A DNA stretch of 64,000 nucleotides from JBBQFC01 sp038321615 (GCA_038321615.1 JBBQFC010000003.1:1-64000); one strand, 5' to 3'. Counted from the first letter of the stretch, positions 41,357 to 50,838 are shown. Notes: generated from the letters alone by a model not told the origin. Made by a program: numbers and translations.

Positions 41357-42694
41357 GTGAAGGAATTTCTCGTTCGAAATAAATCTATACTCTTACTGCT
41401 GGGGCTTTGGTACGTAGTAGGCTCTCTGAGTCCTATAGCTTTTATTCCCTTAGGTATATTGAGCATCATACTACTTTGGCGCAGGCAGCTATTTTTTGAG
41501 ATACTCTTAGGGTATTTCTTTATTCTCATTCTCAGCGATAATCTGCGTCCTGCTACCGATTTTGCTAAGAGCTTCAAGAATATTTACACCCTTTTCATTG
41601 CTGCGATAGCCATATTTGAGCGAAGAAAAATCGAAGGGATCAGCGAAATTTTCAAGCCCTATCTACCGTTTATTGCCATTGCCACTGTTGGATTGGTTTT
41701 TTCGCCGGTTGTCTTTACCGGTGCTCAGAAAACGCTCTCCTATATTCTCCTTATTTTTTCGGTGCCTCAGCTTTTACTCATTTCATTCCGTACAGAAGGA
41801 GACCGCATCTTTAAGGATTTGATTTTTCTCGGCATAGCGCTTATTCTCGTTGGTTTTTTGCTGCGGTACGTCGATCCTGGCGTCGCCATGTCTCACGGAG
41901 GTCGATTCAGAGCTGTGCTCGGTAACCCAAATGGGCTTGGAGTTTTTACATCCTTGCTCTTTGCTCTCTTCTTGCTGGTGCGTTCTTATTTTCCAAGATT
42001 ACTATCAAAATCTGATCTCCGGTGGATTCTGGCAACCTTGGTAATAGCCACCTTGCTGTCTGGGTCGCGTACTGCCATAATATCGATATCGCTGCTCTAC
42101 TTTTTCTCTTTTTCTTTTCGAATTTCGCCGATTATCGGCGTGGTGCTGTTTATTTCAATCGGGATTGGAGCCGAGATCGTCTCAGCTAACTTCGTGTCGA
42201 TTATTCAATCCATGGGTCTATCCGATTACCTCCGTGCCGAAACCATTGACGATGGCGCGGGCCGCTACATAGCTTGGCAGTTTGCATGGGATGCTATACA
42301 GGAAAATTATTGGTTCGGGCGGGGTTTCTCCTTCGATGAATGGTTAATGAGCACAAATCAAGACCTTCTCAACGATCTTGGCCATCAAGGCGGCGTACAC
42401 AATACTTATCTTATCATTTGGCTAAATACCGGGCTCGTTGGATTAGTTCTTTTCTTACGCGCAATCTTGTTAAATTTTATTCGGGGTGCGAAGAATAATC
42501 GGTTGGCTTTCCCGATTCTTTTTATGGTGCTTTTTGGAATAACATTGGAGCCTTGGCTCGCCGCATCTCTCAATCCGTACACAATAATTTTTGTAGTTAT
42601 GTTGTGCTTGCTAAATGAGCCCGTATTTCAATCAGAAAGTTCTGCTGAACGAGTTGACCAATTAATCGATATGGATGCAAAAGCGCTGGCTTAG
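41357..42694 (+). CDS. Wzy-like O-antigen/exopolysaccharide polymerase
   Basis: About 445 residues with 10-12 predicted membrane helices, and a large periplasmic loop between about residues 280 and 350 containing the O-antigen ligase/Wzy_C-type pattern GAGRYIAWQFAWDAIQENYWFGRGF and HNTYLIIWLNTGLVGLVLF. This family polymerises lipid-linked repeat units or ligates them at the periplasmic face. No ATG is available: a TTG at 41318 directly follows the previous stop, and a GTG at 41357 starts KEFLVRNKSILLLLGLW. I chose the GTG because it immediately precedes the first helix and lies downstream of a -7-like box. Its end overlaps the SGNH gene by 20 nt. Confidence 0.85.
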   Translation: MKEFLVRNKSILLLLGLWYVVGSLSPIAFIPLGILSIILLWRRQLFFEILLGYFFILILSDNLRPATDFAKSFKNIYTLFIAAIAIFERRKIEGISEIFKPYLPFIAIATVGLVFSPVVFTGAQKTLSYILLIFSVPQLLLISFRTEGDRIFKDLIFLGIALILVGFLLRYVDPGVAMSHGGRFRAVLGNPNGLGVFTSLLFALFLLVRSYFPRLLSKSDLRWILATLVIATLLSGSRTAIISISLLYFFSFSFRISPIIGVVLFISIGIGAEIVSANFVSIIQSMGLSDYLRAETIDDGAGRYIAWQFAWDAIQENYWFGRGFSFDEWLMSTNQDLLNDLGHQGGVHNTYLIIWLNTGLVGLVLFLRAILLNFIRGAKNNRLAFPILFMVLFGITLEPWLAASLNPYTIIFVVMLCLLNEPVFQSESSAERVDQLIDMDAKALA

Positions 42695-43577
42695 ACTTGG
42701 AATTATAATATTCGTGTTGCTCTTGCTGGAGTTTACCCTGAGACTAGTGGGTTTCGGACATATGGCCATGTATTACGATTCTCCGCTGTACGAATATGCC
42801 TTGAAACCAAATCAGAACTTTACGCGGTTTGGAAAGCATTTTTCAGTCAATGCGCAAGGGATGCGGGCTTCAAAATTGGAAGAAGGTGAATGGCGCATAC
42901 TTAAATTTGGCGACTCTGTGATTAACGGGGGTGCGGCAACCGATCAATCCGAATTAGCTTCCGAAATACTCAATGGGCGCTTAAAGGAGTCTGATCCCAA
43001 AGCCAGGGTAATACAGGTATCTGCCGGTAGCTGGGGCCCCGATAATGCCTTTGCATGGATGCAAGCCAATGGCGATTTCGACGCAAAAGTCATCATTCTC
43101 GTCTTTAGCAGCCACGATTGGCAAGATCATATGAATTTTCAGAAAGTGGTTGGGGTTCTTAAATACTACCCCGACCAGCAGCCCCCATTTGCCATAGCCG
43201 GTGCGGTAAATTGGATTTATAGCCGATATTTTGAGAAAATAGACTGGCGCGCCGTCGAGGCTACTGCCACCCGTAAAGATTCTCCAGATCACAATGCCGG
43301 TTGGGACCAATTTGCCCAATACTGCACTCAAAAAGACATTACATTTTTGGTTTACCATCACGCCAGCGCTTCTGAACAATTCAACAATACTTATAATCAA
43401 GATGGCCTCGCTCTGGAAACGCATCTCCGATCCATCGGCGTGCTAACTATTTCTGGTATCGAAGGCGATTTTCAACCCGAAGATTTTCGCGATGAGATTC
43501 ATCTCCAAGCTTCAGGACAAGCTAAACTTGCCTTACAGTTAGAACCCTACCTTCAAGAAATTTTGGGCAGACCATGA
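42675..43577 (+). CDS. SGNH/GDSL-type hydrolase with N-terminal membrane anchor
   Basis: A 300-residue protein with one N-terminal transmembrane helix (about 7-24) and an SGNH hydrolase domain. Nucleophile Ser81 lies in KFGDSVINGG; the catalytic pair is Asp273 and His276 in DEIHLQASGQ; VFSSHDW takes the place of the block III GxND motif. Membrane-tethered SGNH proteins in polysaccharide loci add or remove O-acetyl groups on the glycan at the periplasmic face, a plausible role here together with WcaF. It sits directly after the polymerase and overlaps both neighbours. Confidence 0.8.
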   Translation: MQKRWLRLGIIIFVLLLLEFTLRLVGFGHMAMYYDSPLYEYALKPNQNFTRFGKHFSVNAQGMRASKLEEGEWRILKFGDSVINGGAATDQSELASEILNGRLKESDPKARVIQVSAGSWGPDNAFAWMQANGDFDAKVIILVFSSHDWQDHMNFQKVVGVLKYYPDQQPPFAIAGAVNWIYSRYFEKIDWRAVEATATRKDSPDHNAGWDQFAQYCTQKDITFLVYHHASASEQFNNTYNQDGLALETHLRSIGVLTISGIEGDFQPEDFRDEIHLQASGQAKLALQLEPYLQEILGRP

Positions 43578-44629
43578 AGAGCGAACGCCGCATAGTGTTT
43601 CTCTACACCGAGTTGGCCGGCTATATTCTGCGCTGCTTCGAACGCCTTTCGCACGTTGGTGTGGACGTTCATGTAGTGGCTTATCCCGTGAATATCGAAG
43701 CTCCATTTCAATTCAATTTTGCAGCATCCAAATGCAAATTCTACGATCGATCCGAGCACACCTTTAAAACACTCGAAGCGCTTATACGAGCTATTGACCC
43801 GCAGGCCATGGTGGTAAGTGGCTGGATCGATTCCACCTATGTAAAACTTGCGCGCACTTTTAAGCCATCTTTTCGGCAAACGGTACTGATTGACAATCCG
43901 TACGCCTCCAACATGAAGACTAATCTGTCTATTCTCAGGGCGAGATTGCTGTTTAAAAATGCCTTTCACTCCGCTTGGGTGCCCGGTATGCCACAAGTGA
44001 AATTTGCAAAAATAATGGGCTTCGACCCCGATAAGATTTATGATGGATTTTACACCGCAGATGTGGTTCATCTCTCGGCAATAAATTGGGAAAGCGCAGA
44101 GGCTGCTTTTCCCAAACGCTTCGTGTTTACGGGTCGTTATGTAGATTTCAAAGGTATTCGCGAGCTATGGGAAGCATTCGCTAAGGTCGATCGCTGTGGT
44201 TGGGAGCTCTACTGTGCAGGCACAGGGCCGCTTTACGAAGATCGGAGCCTCGCCGAAGGCATACACCATGTCGGCTTTGTACAGCCTGTCGATTTTGGTA
44301 CTTTTGCCCAACAGGGCGGGGTGTTTGTTTTACCGAGTCGCCGCGAGCCATGGGGAGTAGTGGTGCACGAGTTTGCCGCTGTGGGTTATCCGCTGCTTTG
44401 CTCGGCAGCCGTGGGCAGTGCTTCGGCCTTTTTGGAAGAAGGTGAGAACGGATTCACTTTCAAGCCGAACAGTGTAGATTCCATCCGTAGTGTGCTGGAA
44501 CGCATTATTGCAACACCGAGTGAAGATCTTTGGGAGATGGGGGCGAAAAGTAGAAAATTAGCAGCTCAAGTTACTGTGAATGATTGGGTAGAAACCGCAC
44601 TCGAACTTTTGAAACCAAGATATGCGTAA
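43574..44629 (+). CDS. Family 4-type glycosyltransferase
   Basis: A 351-residue GT-B enzyme, shorter than its neighbours in the acceptor domain. N-terminus RIVFLYTELAGYILRCFERL; donor domain RFVFTGRYVDFKGIRELWEAF, WELYCAGTGPLYED, and LPSRREPWGVVVHEFAAVGYPLLCS, the E-x7-E motif. The REPWGVVVHEF form is seen in transferases of flavobacterial O-antigen loci. Coupled to the SGNH gene by ATGA and to the next SDR gene by an 8-nt overlap. Confidence 0.88.
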   Translation: MKSERRIVFLYTELAGYILRCFERLSHVGVDVHVVAYPVNIEAPFQFNFAASKCKFYDRSEHTFKTLEALIRAIDPQAMVVSGWIDSTYVKLARTFKPSFRQTVLIDNPYASNMKTNLSILRARLLFKNAFHSAWVPGMPQVKFAKIMGFDPDKIYDGFYTADVVHLSAINWESAEAAFPKRFVFTGRYVDFKGIRELWEAFAKVDRCGWELYCAGTGPLYEDRSLAEGIHHVGFVQPVDFGTFAQQGGVFVLPSRREPWGVVVHEFAAVGYPLLCSAAVGSASAFLEEGENGFTFKPNSVDSIRSVLERIIATPSEDLWEMGAKSRKLAAQVTVNDWVETALELLKPRYA

Positions 44630-45560
44630 AATATTAGTTACCGGCGGAGCCGGTTTTATAGCCAGCGATCTCGCTGAACTTCTCGCTCAAGAAGCAGATA
44701 ATTTTGTGGTTGTCGTGGACAATTTTCAAACCGGAAATTCAACCAAAATTCCGGATGGTCCGCACGGTAATGTGCGCTTCATTAAGTGCGATGTGAATCT
44801 ATACAATGATATCGCCGCCGTTTTCTTCGCGCATCAATTCGACTATGTATTCCACTTTGCCGCCACAGTTGGGGTGCAGCGCACGCTGGCCAACCCGGTG
44901 CGGGTACTCGACGATATAAACGGCATCCGAAATGTGCTCGATCTCAGTAAAAATACGGGAGTCCTACGGGTGTTCTTCTCGAGCAGCAGTGAAGTCTATG
45001 GCGAACCTGTGGAAATACCGCAAAATGAAACAACCACGCCGCTAAATTCCAAACTTCCTTACGCCATCGTCAAGAATATTGGTGAAGCTTTCTTGCGTTC
45101 CTACCATTTCGAATACGGCCTTAATTACACCATTTTCCGATTCTTCAATACCTATGGCCCGAAGCAAAGCCCAGATTTTGTGATCACCAAATTTATCAGT
45201 TCCGCTTTACGCAATGAGCCCATAAATATTTTTGGGGATGGCCAACAAACCCGCACCTTTTGCTACATCGACGATAATGTGGAAGCATGTGTAAGCGCAT
45301 TTTACCGCAATGAAGTACTAAACGACGTAATGAATGTGGGCAGCAATATCGAGATCAGCATATTGGAACTAGCCGAATTGATCATCGAAATTACGGGTTC
45401 ACAATCTCCGATTGTTCATTTGCCACCATTGCCCGAAGGCGATATGACCCGCCGCCTTCCCGATAACTCAAAAATGATGGGTATTTTGGGTAGGGAGCTC
45501 TTGCCGCTTCGTGAAGGAATTCAAAAAGTCCTGCAGAACACTTCGTATATTCTCGGATAA
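44622..45560 (+). CDS. Extended-SDR NAD-dependent sugar epimerase/decarboxylase
   Basis: A 312-residue extended SDR: cofactor loop TGGAGFIAS, active-site Ser in SSSSEVYGEP, Tyr-x-x-x-Lys in PYAIVKN, FRFFNTYGP, and GDGQQTRTFCYIDD. The last two segments resemble UDP-glucuronate decarboxylases (UDP-xylose synthases) and dTDP-glucose-type enzymes. No UDP-glucose dehydrogenase is nearby to supply UDP-glucuronate, so a 4-epimerase or other role is equally possible. The GFIAS loop has Ala where most relatives have Gly (GFIGS). It ends one base into the asnB start (TAATG). Confidence 0.86.
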   Translation: MRKILVTGGAGFIASDLAELLAQEADNFVVVVDNFQTGNSTKIPDGPHGNVRFIKCDVNLYNDIAAVFFAHQFDYVFHFAATVGVQRTLANPVRVLDDINGIRNVLDLSKNTGVLRVFFSSSSEVYGEPVEIPQNETTTPLNSKLPYAIVKNIGEAFLRSYHFEYGLNYTIFRFFNTYGPKQSPDFVITKFISSALRNEPINIFGDGQQTRTFCYIDDNVEACVSAFYRNEVLNDVMNVGSNIEISILELAELIIEITGSQSPIVHLPPLPEGDMTRRLPDNSKMMGILGRELLPLREGIQKVLQNTSYILG

Positions 45561-47440
45561 TGTGCGGAATTAACGGGCTTACAGGGCTCCGGCCGCGCGA
45601 TGAAGCCACCGGCATTATGAAGCGTATGAACGCGAGCTTGGCTCACCGCGGCCCCGATGCTGAAGGCGTGCATATCGCCGATGGTATTGCACTCGGCCAT
45701 CGCCGCCTGAGCATCATCGATCTTCGAGCCGAAGCCAATCAACCCATGAGCGATGCATCGGGGCGATATACGCTGGTTTTTAATGGCGAAATCTACAATT
45801 TCCGCGAACTCCGCAAAGAGTTCGGCTTTCAAGATTGGAAGACCGACAGCGATACAGAAGTGCTGCTTTACGGACTGGTGGCACACGGAGTTGACTTTCT
45901 ATCGAAATGCAATGGCATGTTTAGCTTCGCTTTTTGGGATCAAGACCGTGGCCGATTAATCCTCGCCCGCGATAGAATGGGTATCAAGCCGCTCTACTAT
46001 GCCCGAGTGGGCGAAAATCTCTTATTCTCAAGCGAAATCAGAGCGCTCCTGGAATCCCAATTAATAGCCAAAACCCTGAATAGATCGGTGCTGGGCGATT
46101 ATCTACGCTATCAAACGGTGCATGGGGAGCGTACCCTCGTGGAAGGCGTTTATTGCTTGCCGCCGGGACATTTTCTGACTTCCGAAGAGAATGAGCTACA
46201 ATTGAAGGCTTATTATAATAGCATTGACTCCGTTTCGTGGTCGGCTCGCGATCTTTCCTATTCAGATTTGAAAACGGAAGTTCGAGCTGCTCTCCAAAGG
46301 GCGGTTAACTTGCGCATGGTGGCAGATGTTCCTTTAGGCGTTTTTCTCTCTGGCGGTATCGATTCGAGTGCTATGGTGGGCTTGGCAGCCGAAGGAGCGA
46401 GCAACAGAGTGAGCACCTTTACCATTTCGTTCGAAGATCGCGAATTTTCGGAAGCGGCTTACGCCAAAACAATCGCTGACCAATTTGATACAAAGCACAC
46501 GGAAATTAACTTATCGCCTGCTGATTTGATCGCTCAATTGCCTGCGGCGTTAGCGGCCATGGATCATCCCACCGGCGACGGTATCAACACCTTCGTAGTT
46601 TCTAAGGCCGCTAAGGAAGCTGGTGTCACCGTGGTTTTATCGGGCTTAGGCGGCGATGAACTCTTTGCGGGTTACCCCATTTTCCAACAATTCCAGGCGC
46701 TCAAGTCGAAAGCTTGGTTGCTGAGTTTTCCAAAGTTCGCACGGTCTGTGGCAGGTGCTTTTTTAAAAGGGTATCGCCCCGGTGCCGCAAGCGATAAAAC
46801 GGCAAGTGTGCTCCAGCAAGATTATTTTGACCTGGAATATATTTATCCTTTTAGCAGAGAACTGGCTCCTGTCTCTTACAATCGGCAACTGGCGGAGCAT
46901 GGCTCTTCGGGAGCCAATTTCATCCACAATTATCTACAAGAATCGCTGGGGTTTGGCAGCCCTGGTTTCAATTTACCCCGCCTTTCAAAAGTGAGTCTTG
47001 CCGAATTGACCACCTACTTACAATCCATCCTGCTTCGCGATACTGATCAAATGAGTATGGCGCATGCGCTAGAAGTGCGGGTGCCATTTCTCGATCATCA
47101 GCTTTGGGAATTGGTTCTTGCAGTAGATGATCGCCTAAAGCTTTCAAATTCCCCAAAACCGCTGCTAGTCGATGCTATGGGCGATTTACTACTTCCGCGC
47201 TCCATCTCTCAACGTCCAAAAATGGGATTCACCTTTCCCTGGGACTCGTGGATGCGCAATGAATTGAAGGACTTTTGTGCCGATCGTTTACATGCTTTAG
47301 GTCATCGGGAAGGTTTTCATGCAAAAGTGATCGATGCACGATGGAAGTCATTCTTAGCAGGTAACCGCTCAGTGAATTGGGCTAGAATTTGGTATCTCTG
47401 TACCCTCGAAGCCTGGCTCGAAACCAATGGAATCCGATAA
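45560..47440 (+). CDS. asnB: Asparagine synthetase (glutamine-hydrolysing)
   Basis: A 626-residue two-domain amidotransferase. Cys2 (MCGINGL) is the glutaminase nucleophile, supported by HRGPDAEG and VFNGEIYNF. The synthetase domain has the PP-loop SGGIDSSA, then GLGGDELFAGY and VRVPFLDH. In polysaccharide loci, AsnB homologues are common and are thought to amidate uronic acids or other sugars (WbpS-type) rather than to make asparagine. With wecB and SDRs around it, a sugar-amidating role is plausible, but the sequence alone cannot separate the two. Confidence 0.93.
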   Translation: MCGINGLTGLRPRDEATGIMKRMNASLAHRGPDAEGVHIADGIALGHRRLSIIDLRAEANQPMSDASGRYTLVFNGEIYNFRELRKEFGFQDWKTDSDTEVLLYGLVAHGVDFLSKCNGMFSFAFWDQDRGRLILARDRMGIKPLYYARVGENLLFSSEIRALLESQLIAKTLNRSVLGDYLRYQTVHGERTLVEGVYCLPPGHFLTSEENELQLKAYYNSIDSVSWSARDLSYSDLKTEVRAALQRAVNLRMVADVPLGVFLSGGIDSSAMVGLAAEGASNRVSTFTISFEDREFSEAAYAKTIADQFDTKHTEINLSPADLIAQLPAALAAMDHPTGDGINTFVVSKAAKEAGVTVVLSGLGGDELFAGYPIFQQFQALKSKAWLLSFPKFARSVAGAFLKGYRPGAASDKTASVLQQDYFDLEYIYPFSRELAPVSYNRQLAEHGSSGANFIHNYLQESLGFGSPGFNLPRLSKVSLAELTTYLQSILLRDTDQMSMAHALEVRVPFLDHQLWELVLAVDDRLKLSNSPKPLLVDAMGDLLLPRSISQRPKMGFTFPWDSWMRNELKDFCADRLHALGHREGFHAKVIDARWKSFLAGNRSVNWARIWYLCTLEAWLETNGIR

Positions 47441-48578
47441 ACCGAAACTTTTAATTTTCACAGATTGGTACCTCCCCGGCTATCAGGCGGGCGGCCCGGT
47501 GCGGTCTATCGCCAACTTGGCCATTGACTTGGCCGGGCACTTTGATATTTCTATTGTCTGCCGCGACCGCGATTATCTTTCCACAAATCCATACCCCAAC
47601 ACACCGGCCAATGAATGGGTGCACCGACCAGAAGCGCGGGTGATGTATCTCGATCAAAAGCATCAAAATTATTCGACGATAAAGTCGATTTTGGCCGCTT
47701 TTCCTACTGAAACACCTGTGCATGTAAATGGAATGTTTTCTCCGGTGTTTTCGGTTTTTCCCATTAAAGCAGCTTTAGCTTTAAAACGGCGACATATTAT
47801 TTCGCCGCGCGGCATGTTAGCTCCCAGTGCATTGGCATTAAAAGGCACCAAGAAGAAACTTTTTCTCGCTGCTCTGAAGCGTTTAGGATGGTATCGAAAG
47901 GCAGAATTTCACGCTACTTCGGCGGAAGAAGTACGGTCAATTCAAACCGTTTTGGGAATTGATTCGGCACGCGTTTCTCTGATTCCTAATATACCGGGAA
48001 GTCCGGTTGCTACTGTAAGAGCTCCAAAGCGTGCGAAGAGGCTTCGAATACTTCAAGTTGCCCGGATCGCACCCGAGAAAAACAATCTATTTGCCATCCA
48101 AATCCTTCGAGACATTCCTCCGGAAGTCGAAGTGGAATTCAAACTGGTGGGACCCGTTTACGATCAATCGTATTTCGAAATGTGTAAGATTGAAGCTGCG
48201 GCCCTGCCGGGCCATTTACGAGTGGAGTTTGCTGGAAGCGCCACACCGGTGGAAATAGAAAAACTGTATGGCCATTTTGATCTCTTCTTTCTCCCTTCCC
48301 TCGGCGAAAATTATGGCCATGCCATCATCGACGCACTCCTTCACGGATGCCCGGTGCTCATCAGCGACCGCACACCTTGGCGCGATCTACAGGGTTTGCA
48401 GGTAGGAGCCGACATAGCATTAGAAGATAAAGTAGGGTTTGTGAATTTCATTTGTAATTTGGCCAATATGAATGAAGCGGATTATTGCGGCACTTATAGC
48501 CACATAGCTTCCACAGCAGCCACTTTAATGGATAGACCAGATATGATTGAAAATTATTCCAGGCTTTTCCATGAATAA
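47427..48578 (+). CDS. Family 4-type glycosyltransferase
   Basis: A 383-residue GT-B enzyme opening LLIFTDWYLPGYQAGGPVRSIANL, the signature of transferases near the end of many Bacteroidota capsule loci. HIISPRGMLAPSALALKGTKKK is also characteristic. The donor domain has LQVARIAPEKNNLFAIQIL, FKLVGPVYD and LPSLGENYGHAIIDALLHGCPVLIS (E-x7-D/E motif with ENYGHAIIDAL). It overlaps asnB by 14 nt and the acetyltransferase by 8 nt. Confidence 0.9.
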   Translation: MESDKPKLLIFTDWYLPGYQAGGPVRSIANLAIDLAGHFDISIVCRDRDYLSTNPYPNTPANEWVHRPEARVMYLDQKHQNYSTIKSILAAFPTETPVHVNGMFSPVFSVFPIKAALALKRRHIISPRGMLAPSALALKGTKKKLFLAALKRLGWYRKAEFHATSAEEVRSIQTVLGIDSARVSLIPNIPGSPVATVRAPKRAKRLRILQVARIAPEKNNLFAIQILRDIPPEVEVEFKLVGPVYDQSYFEMCKIEAAALPGHLRVEFAGSATPVEIEKLYGHFDLFFLPSLGENYGHAIIDALLHGCPVLISDRTPWRDLQGLQVGADIALEDKVGFVNFICNLANMNEADYCGTYSHIASTAATLMDRPDMIENYSRLFHE

Positions 48579-49119
48579 GGTCGATTTATCTGCGTATAAC
48601 AACGACCATTTTCGCCCCGGATCCATTTGGAAACGCGCGATATGGCTCGTATTGAATGCCGTTATTTTTGAATCGAGCATCTTTCCATTTACAGGATTAA
48701 AAGCGGGTCTGCTTCGGGCTTTCGGAGCAAAAATTGGTCGTGGAGTGGTCGTTAAAATCAAGGTTTCGATTAAATACCCCTGGTTTCTCGAAATCGGCGA
48801 TCATTCGTGGATTGGCGAAGGGGTTTGGATTGATAATCTCACCCTTGTTTCCATTGGCAAAAATGTATGTCTTTCGCAAGGCGCCATGCTTCTAACGGGC
48901 AACCACGATTACTCATCGGCTACATTCGACCTGCGCGAAGCACCCATAACTATCGAAGAGGGCGCATGGATAGGAGCGAAGGCCATAGTTTGTCCTGGAA
49001 TTACCGTTAAGTCGCATGCTGTACTCGCAGTTGGTAGCATAGCCACCACCCACCTGGATGCGTATACAGTGTATGCTGGCAATCCAGCTGTGGCAAAGCG
49101 ACAAAGAACCATCGGATGA
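48571..49119 (+). CDS. wcaF: WcaF-type O-acetyltransferase
   Basis: A 182-residue left-handed parallel beta-helix acetyltransferase. The N-terminus (VDLSAYNNDHFRPG, then WKRAIWLVLNAVIFESSIFPF) is typical of the WcaF family of colanic-acid acetyltransferases. The hexapeptide repeats run through about residues 55-165, with the acetyl-CoA/His region LLTGNHDYSS and GAWIGAKAIVCPGITV. It would acetylate a sugar of the repeat unit using acetyl-CoA. ATG at 48571 was chosen over a TTG 24 nt upstream, in agreement with family starts. Coupled to the next gene by ATGA. Confidence 0.9.
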   Translation: MNKVDLSAYNNDHFRPGSIWKRAIWLVLNAVIFESSIFPFTGLKAGLLRAFGAKIGRGVVVKIKVSIKYPWFLEIGDHSWIGEGVWIDNLTLVSIGKNVCLSQGAMLLTGNHDYSSATFDLREAPITIEEGAWIGAKAIVCPGITVKSHAVLAVGSIATTHLDAYTVYAGNPAVAKRQRTIG

Positions 49120-49865
49120 AATGCTCGGTCATAACTGTGTGCTTCAACGCAGCCGAAACCATCGCTGCGACCATAGACTCTGTATTACACCAGGATTTAT
49201 GCGACTTTGAATACCTGATAATCGACGGCGCTTCTACCGACGCCACGCCCGCGATTGTAGCCTCTTATCGCGATCAGCGAATCACTTGGCGGAGCGGAAA
49301 GGACGGTGGGGTTTACTTTGCTATGAATAAAGGCCTGGCTCAGGCTACCGGCGAAATCATCGCCATCATCAACGCCGACGATACATTCGCTCACCGGTCG
49401 GTACTCTCAAAAGTGGCTTCCTATATGGAAGTGAGCGATGCCGATAGTTGCTATGGCGATTTGGAATATGTCGATCGGGTGCGAACCGACAAGGTGCTCC
49501 GCCGATGGATTTCGGGCGTCTACAATATCGAAAACTTTCGATTTGGATGGATGCCGCCCCATCCCGCATTTTTCCTAAAGCGGGAGCTGTATCTGGAGTA
49601 TGGCTCTTTCGAAACCATTTTGCGCACAAGCGCAGATTACGAGCTCATGCTTCGAATGCTTTACAAGAAAGGCGTTTCCACGGTATATCTGCCGGAGGTT
49701 CTTGTGCAAATGAAAGCGGGTGGTCAGAGCAATTTGAGTCTCAATAATAGGCTCAGAGCCAATGCCGAAGACCGAAAAGCGTGGCGATTGAACGGATTGA
49801 ACGGTGGATTTTTGGCCAGTTTCCTAAAGCCCTTGCGCAAGTTGAAGCAGTTTCGAACCCGTTAG
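49116..49865 (+). CDS. Family 2 glycosyltransferase (WcaA/WbbD-like)
   Basis: A 249-residue GT-A enzyme. N-terminus CSVITVCFNAAETI, IIDGASTDAT, the conserved SGKDGGVYFAMNKGLAQATGE (read SEPD.GIYDAMNKG in relatives) and metal site NADD. The closing HPAFFLKRELY and TSADYELMLRM segments are standard for this subgroup. It is the last gene of the polysaccharide locus; its TAG overlaps by 4 nt the TAA of the convergent DUF6089 gene (shared TTAG at 49862-49865). Confidence 0.92.
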   Translation: MKCSVITVCFNAAETIAATIDSVLHQDLCDFEYLIIDGASTDATPAIVASYRDQRITWRSGKDGGVYFAMNKGLAQATGEIIAIINADDTFAHRSVLSKVASYMEVSDADSCYGDLEYVDRVRTDKVLRRWISGVYNIENFRFGWMPPHPAFFLKRELYLEYGSFETILRTSADYELMLRMLYKKGVSTVYLPEVLVQMKAGGQSNLSLNNRLRANAEDRKAWRLNGLNGGFLASFLKPLRKLKQFRTR

Positions 49866-50833
49866 AACTTCGCCCGGGACTTTCTACGCGTGCGTTTCTT
49901 ACTTTTTATCCAACTATAGCGCCGCTTATAAAAGCTGCTTCGCCCTTTAATTACGTAAGAGTAGCTGAGTTGGGTGAAGAGATAGCCATCGTTATTCGTA
50001 GGGTCACCCCGTTTTTCTCCCGGAGCAAAACTCCCGCCATTTGGTATGTCAACTCCCTGGGCTATAGCCAAATCGCTCGCAGTTTGAAGAGATAATTCGT
50101 CTGTCCGGTTGGACAGTTGGTAGGCAAGGGCATTGTTATCCTGCGATACTTCGCTTGGGCTGGCGTAACTGGTGCTCACATCGTCGAGGTAATCAGTAAA
50201 AGTGGTGCGATAGCCGATTTCCCATCCAAAACGGTGTTGCTTCTTGTGGGTGAAATACAGACCAAGACCCGCTGGAAGGCTAAATTGCCAAAGGCTGTAT
50301 TCTTCACCTTCCGTTTGGAGCGGTTGCAATTCTATATTCTGGCCATTGAACTCTTCCAAATCGCCGTAATAGGTCGTTTTTGGATTGTGGCGAGCTATAC
50401 CAGTGCCCAGAAAGGCATAAAGTTTAAAATCGGGATTATAGTACCCGCGCCCGCCGACATCGCTATCGTAGAAAAGCGTAAGCTCCATGCGGGTTGTGAG
50501 TTCATAAATATTGTTAGAAAAACTTAAATTTCGCGCTACCCTGGCCGGATTCAACGAATTGTAATCATTGCCTTTTATGTGGCCGTAGTTGAAACCAACG
50601 TTCACCGCCATCTGCTGCGAAAATTTATAGCGGCCAAAAGCCCCAACGCTCAACTGGGTGCGGTTGAGTTTCATGTCAAACAAGAAATCACGACGGGTTT
50701 CTTCCTTTCCGCCAATTTCGCCGAGGTAATTTGCCACACCGATATTTGCTCCGAAATCCCATCGATACTGGGCGTTCACAGTCGAGATGCCCAGAAGACA
50801 GAAGAAGATAATTAAAGAATGGTTTTTACGCAT
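49862..50833 (-). CDS. DUF6089-type outer-membrane beta-barrel protein
   Basis: A 323-residue protein with signal peptide (about 1-21, ISTVNAQ) followed by an eight-stranded OmpA-like barrel. WDFGANIGVANYLGEIGG and YKFSQQMAVNVGFNYGHIKGND are typical of this Bacteroidota family. The tail is strongly basic (SWIKSKKRTRRKSRAKF), placing a lysine/arginine patch at the C-terminus. Function unknown; relatives are common and often sit next to isoprenoid or BamA-type genes, which is not the case here. The open frame continues 51 codons upstream, but the ATG at 50833 starts the signal peptide and lies 5 nt after a perfect -7 box. Confidence 0.85.
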   Translation of the reverse strand: MRKNHSLIIFFCLLGISTVNAQYRWDFGANIGVANYLGEIGGKEETRRDFLFDMKLNRTQLSVGAFGRYKFSQQMAVNVGFNYGHIKGNDYNSLNPARVARNLSFSNNIYELTTRMELTLFYDSDVGGRGYYNPDFKLYAFLGTGIARHNPKTTYYGDLEEFNGQNIELQPLQTEGEEYSLWQFSLPAGLGLYFTHKKQHRFGWEIGYRTTFTDYLDDVSTSYASPSEVSQDNNALAYQLSNRTDELSLQTASDLAIAQGVDIPNGGSFAPGEKRGDPTNNDGYLFTQLSYSYVIKGRSSFYKRRYSWIKSKKRTRRKSRAKF

Positions 50834-50838
50834 TGCCG

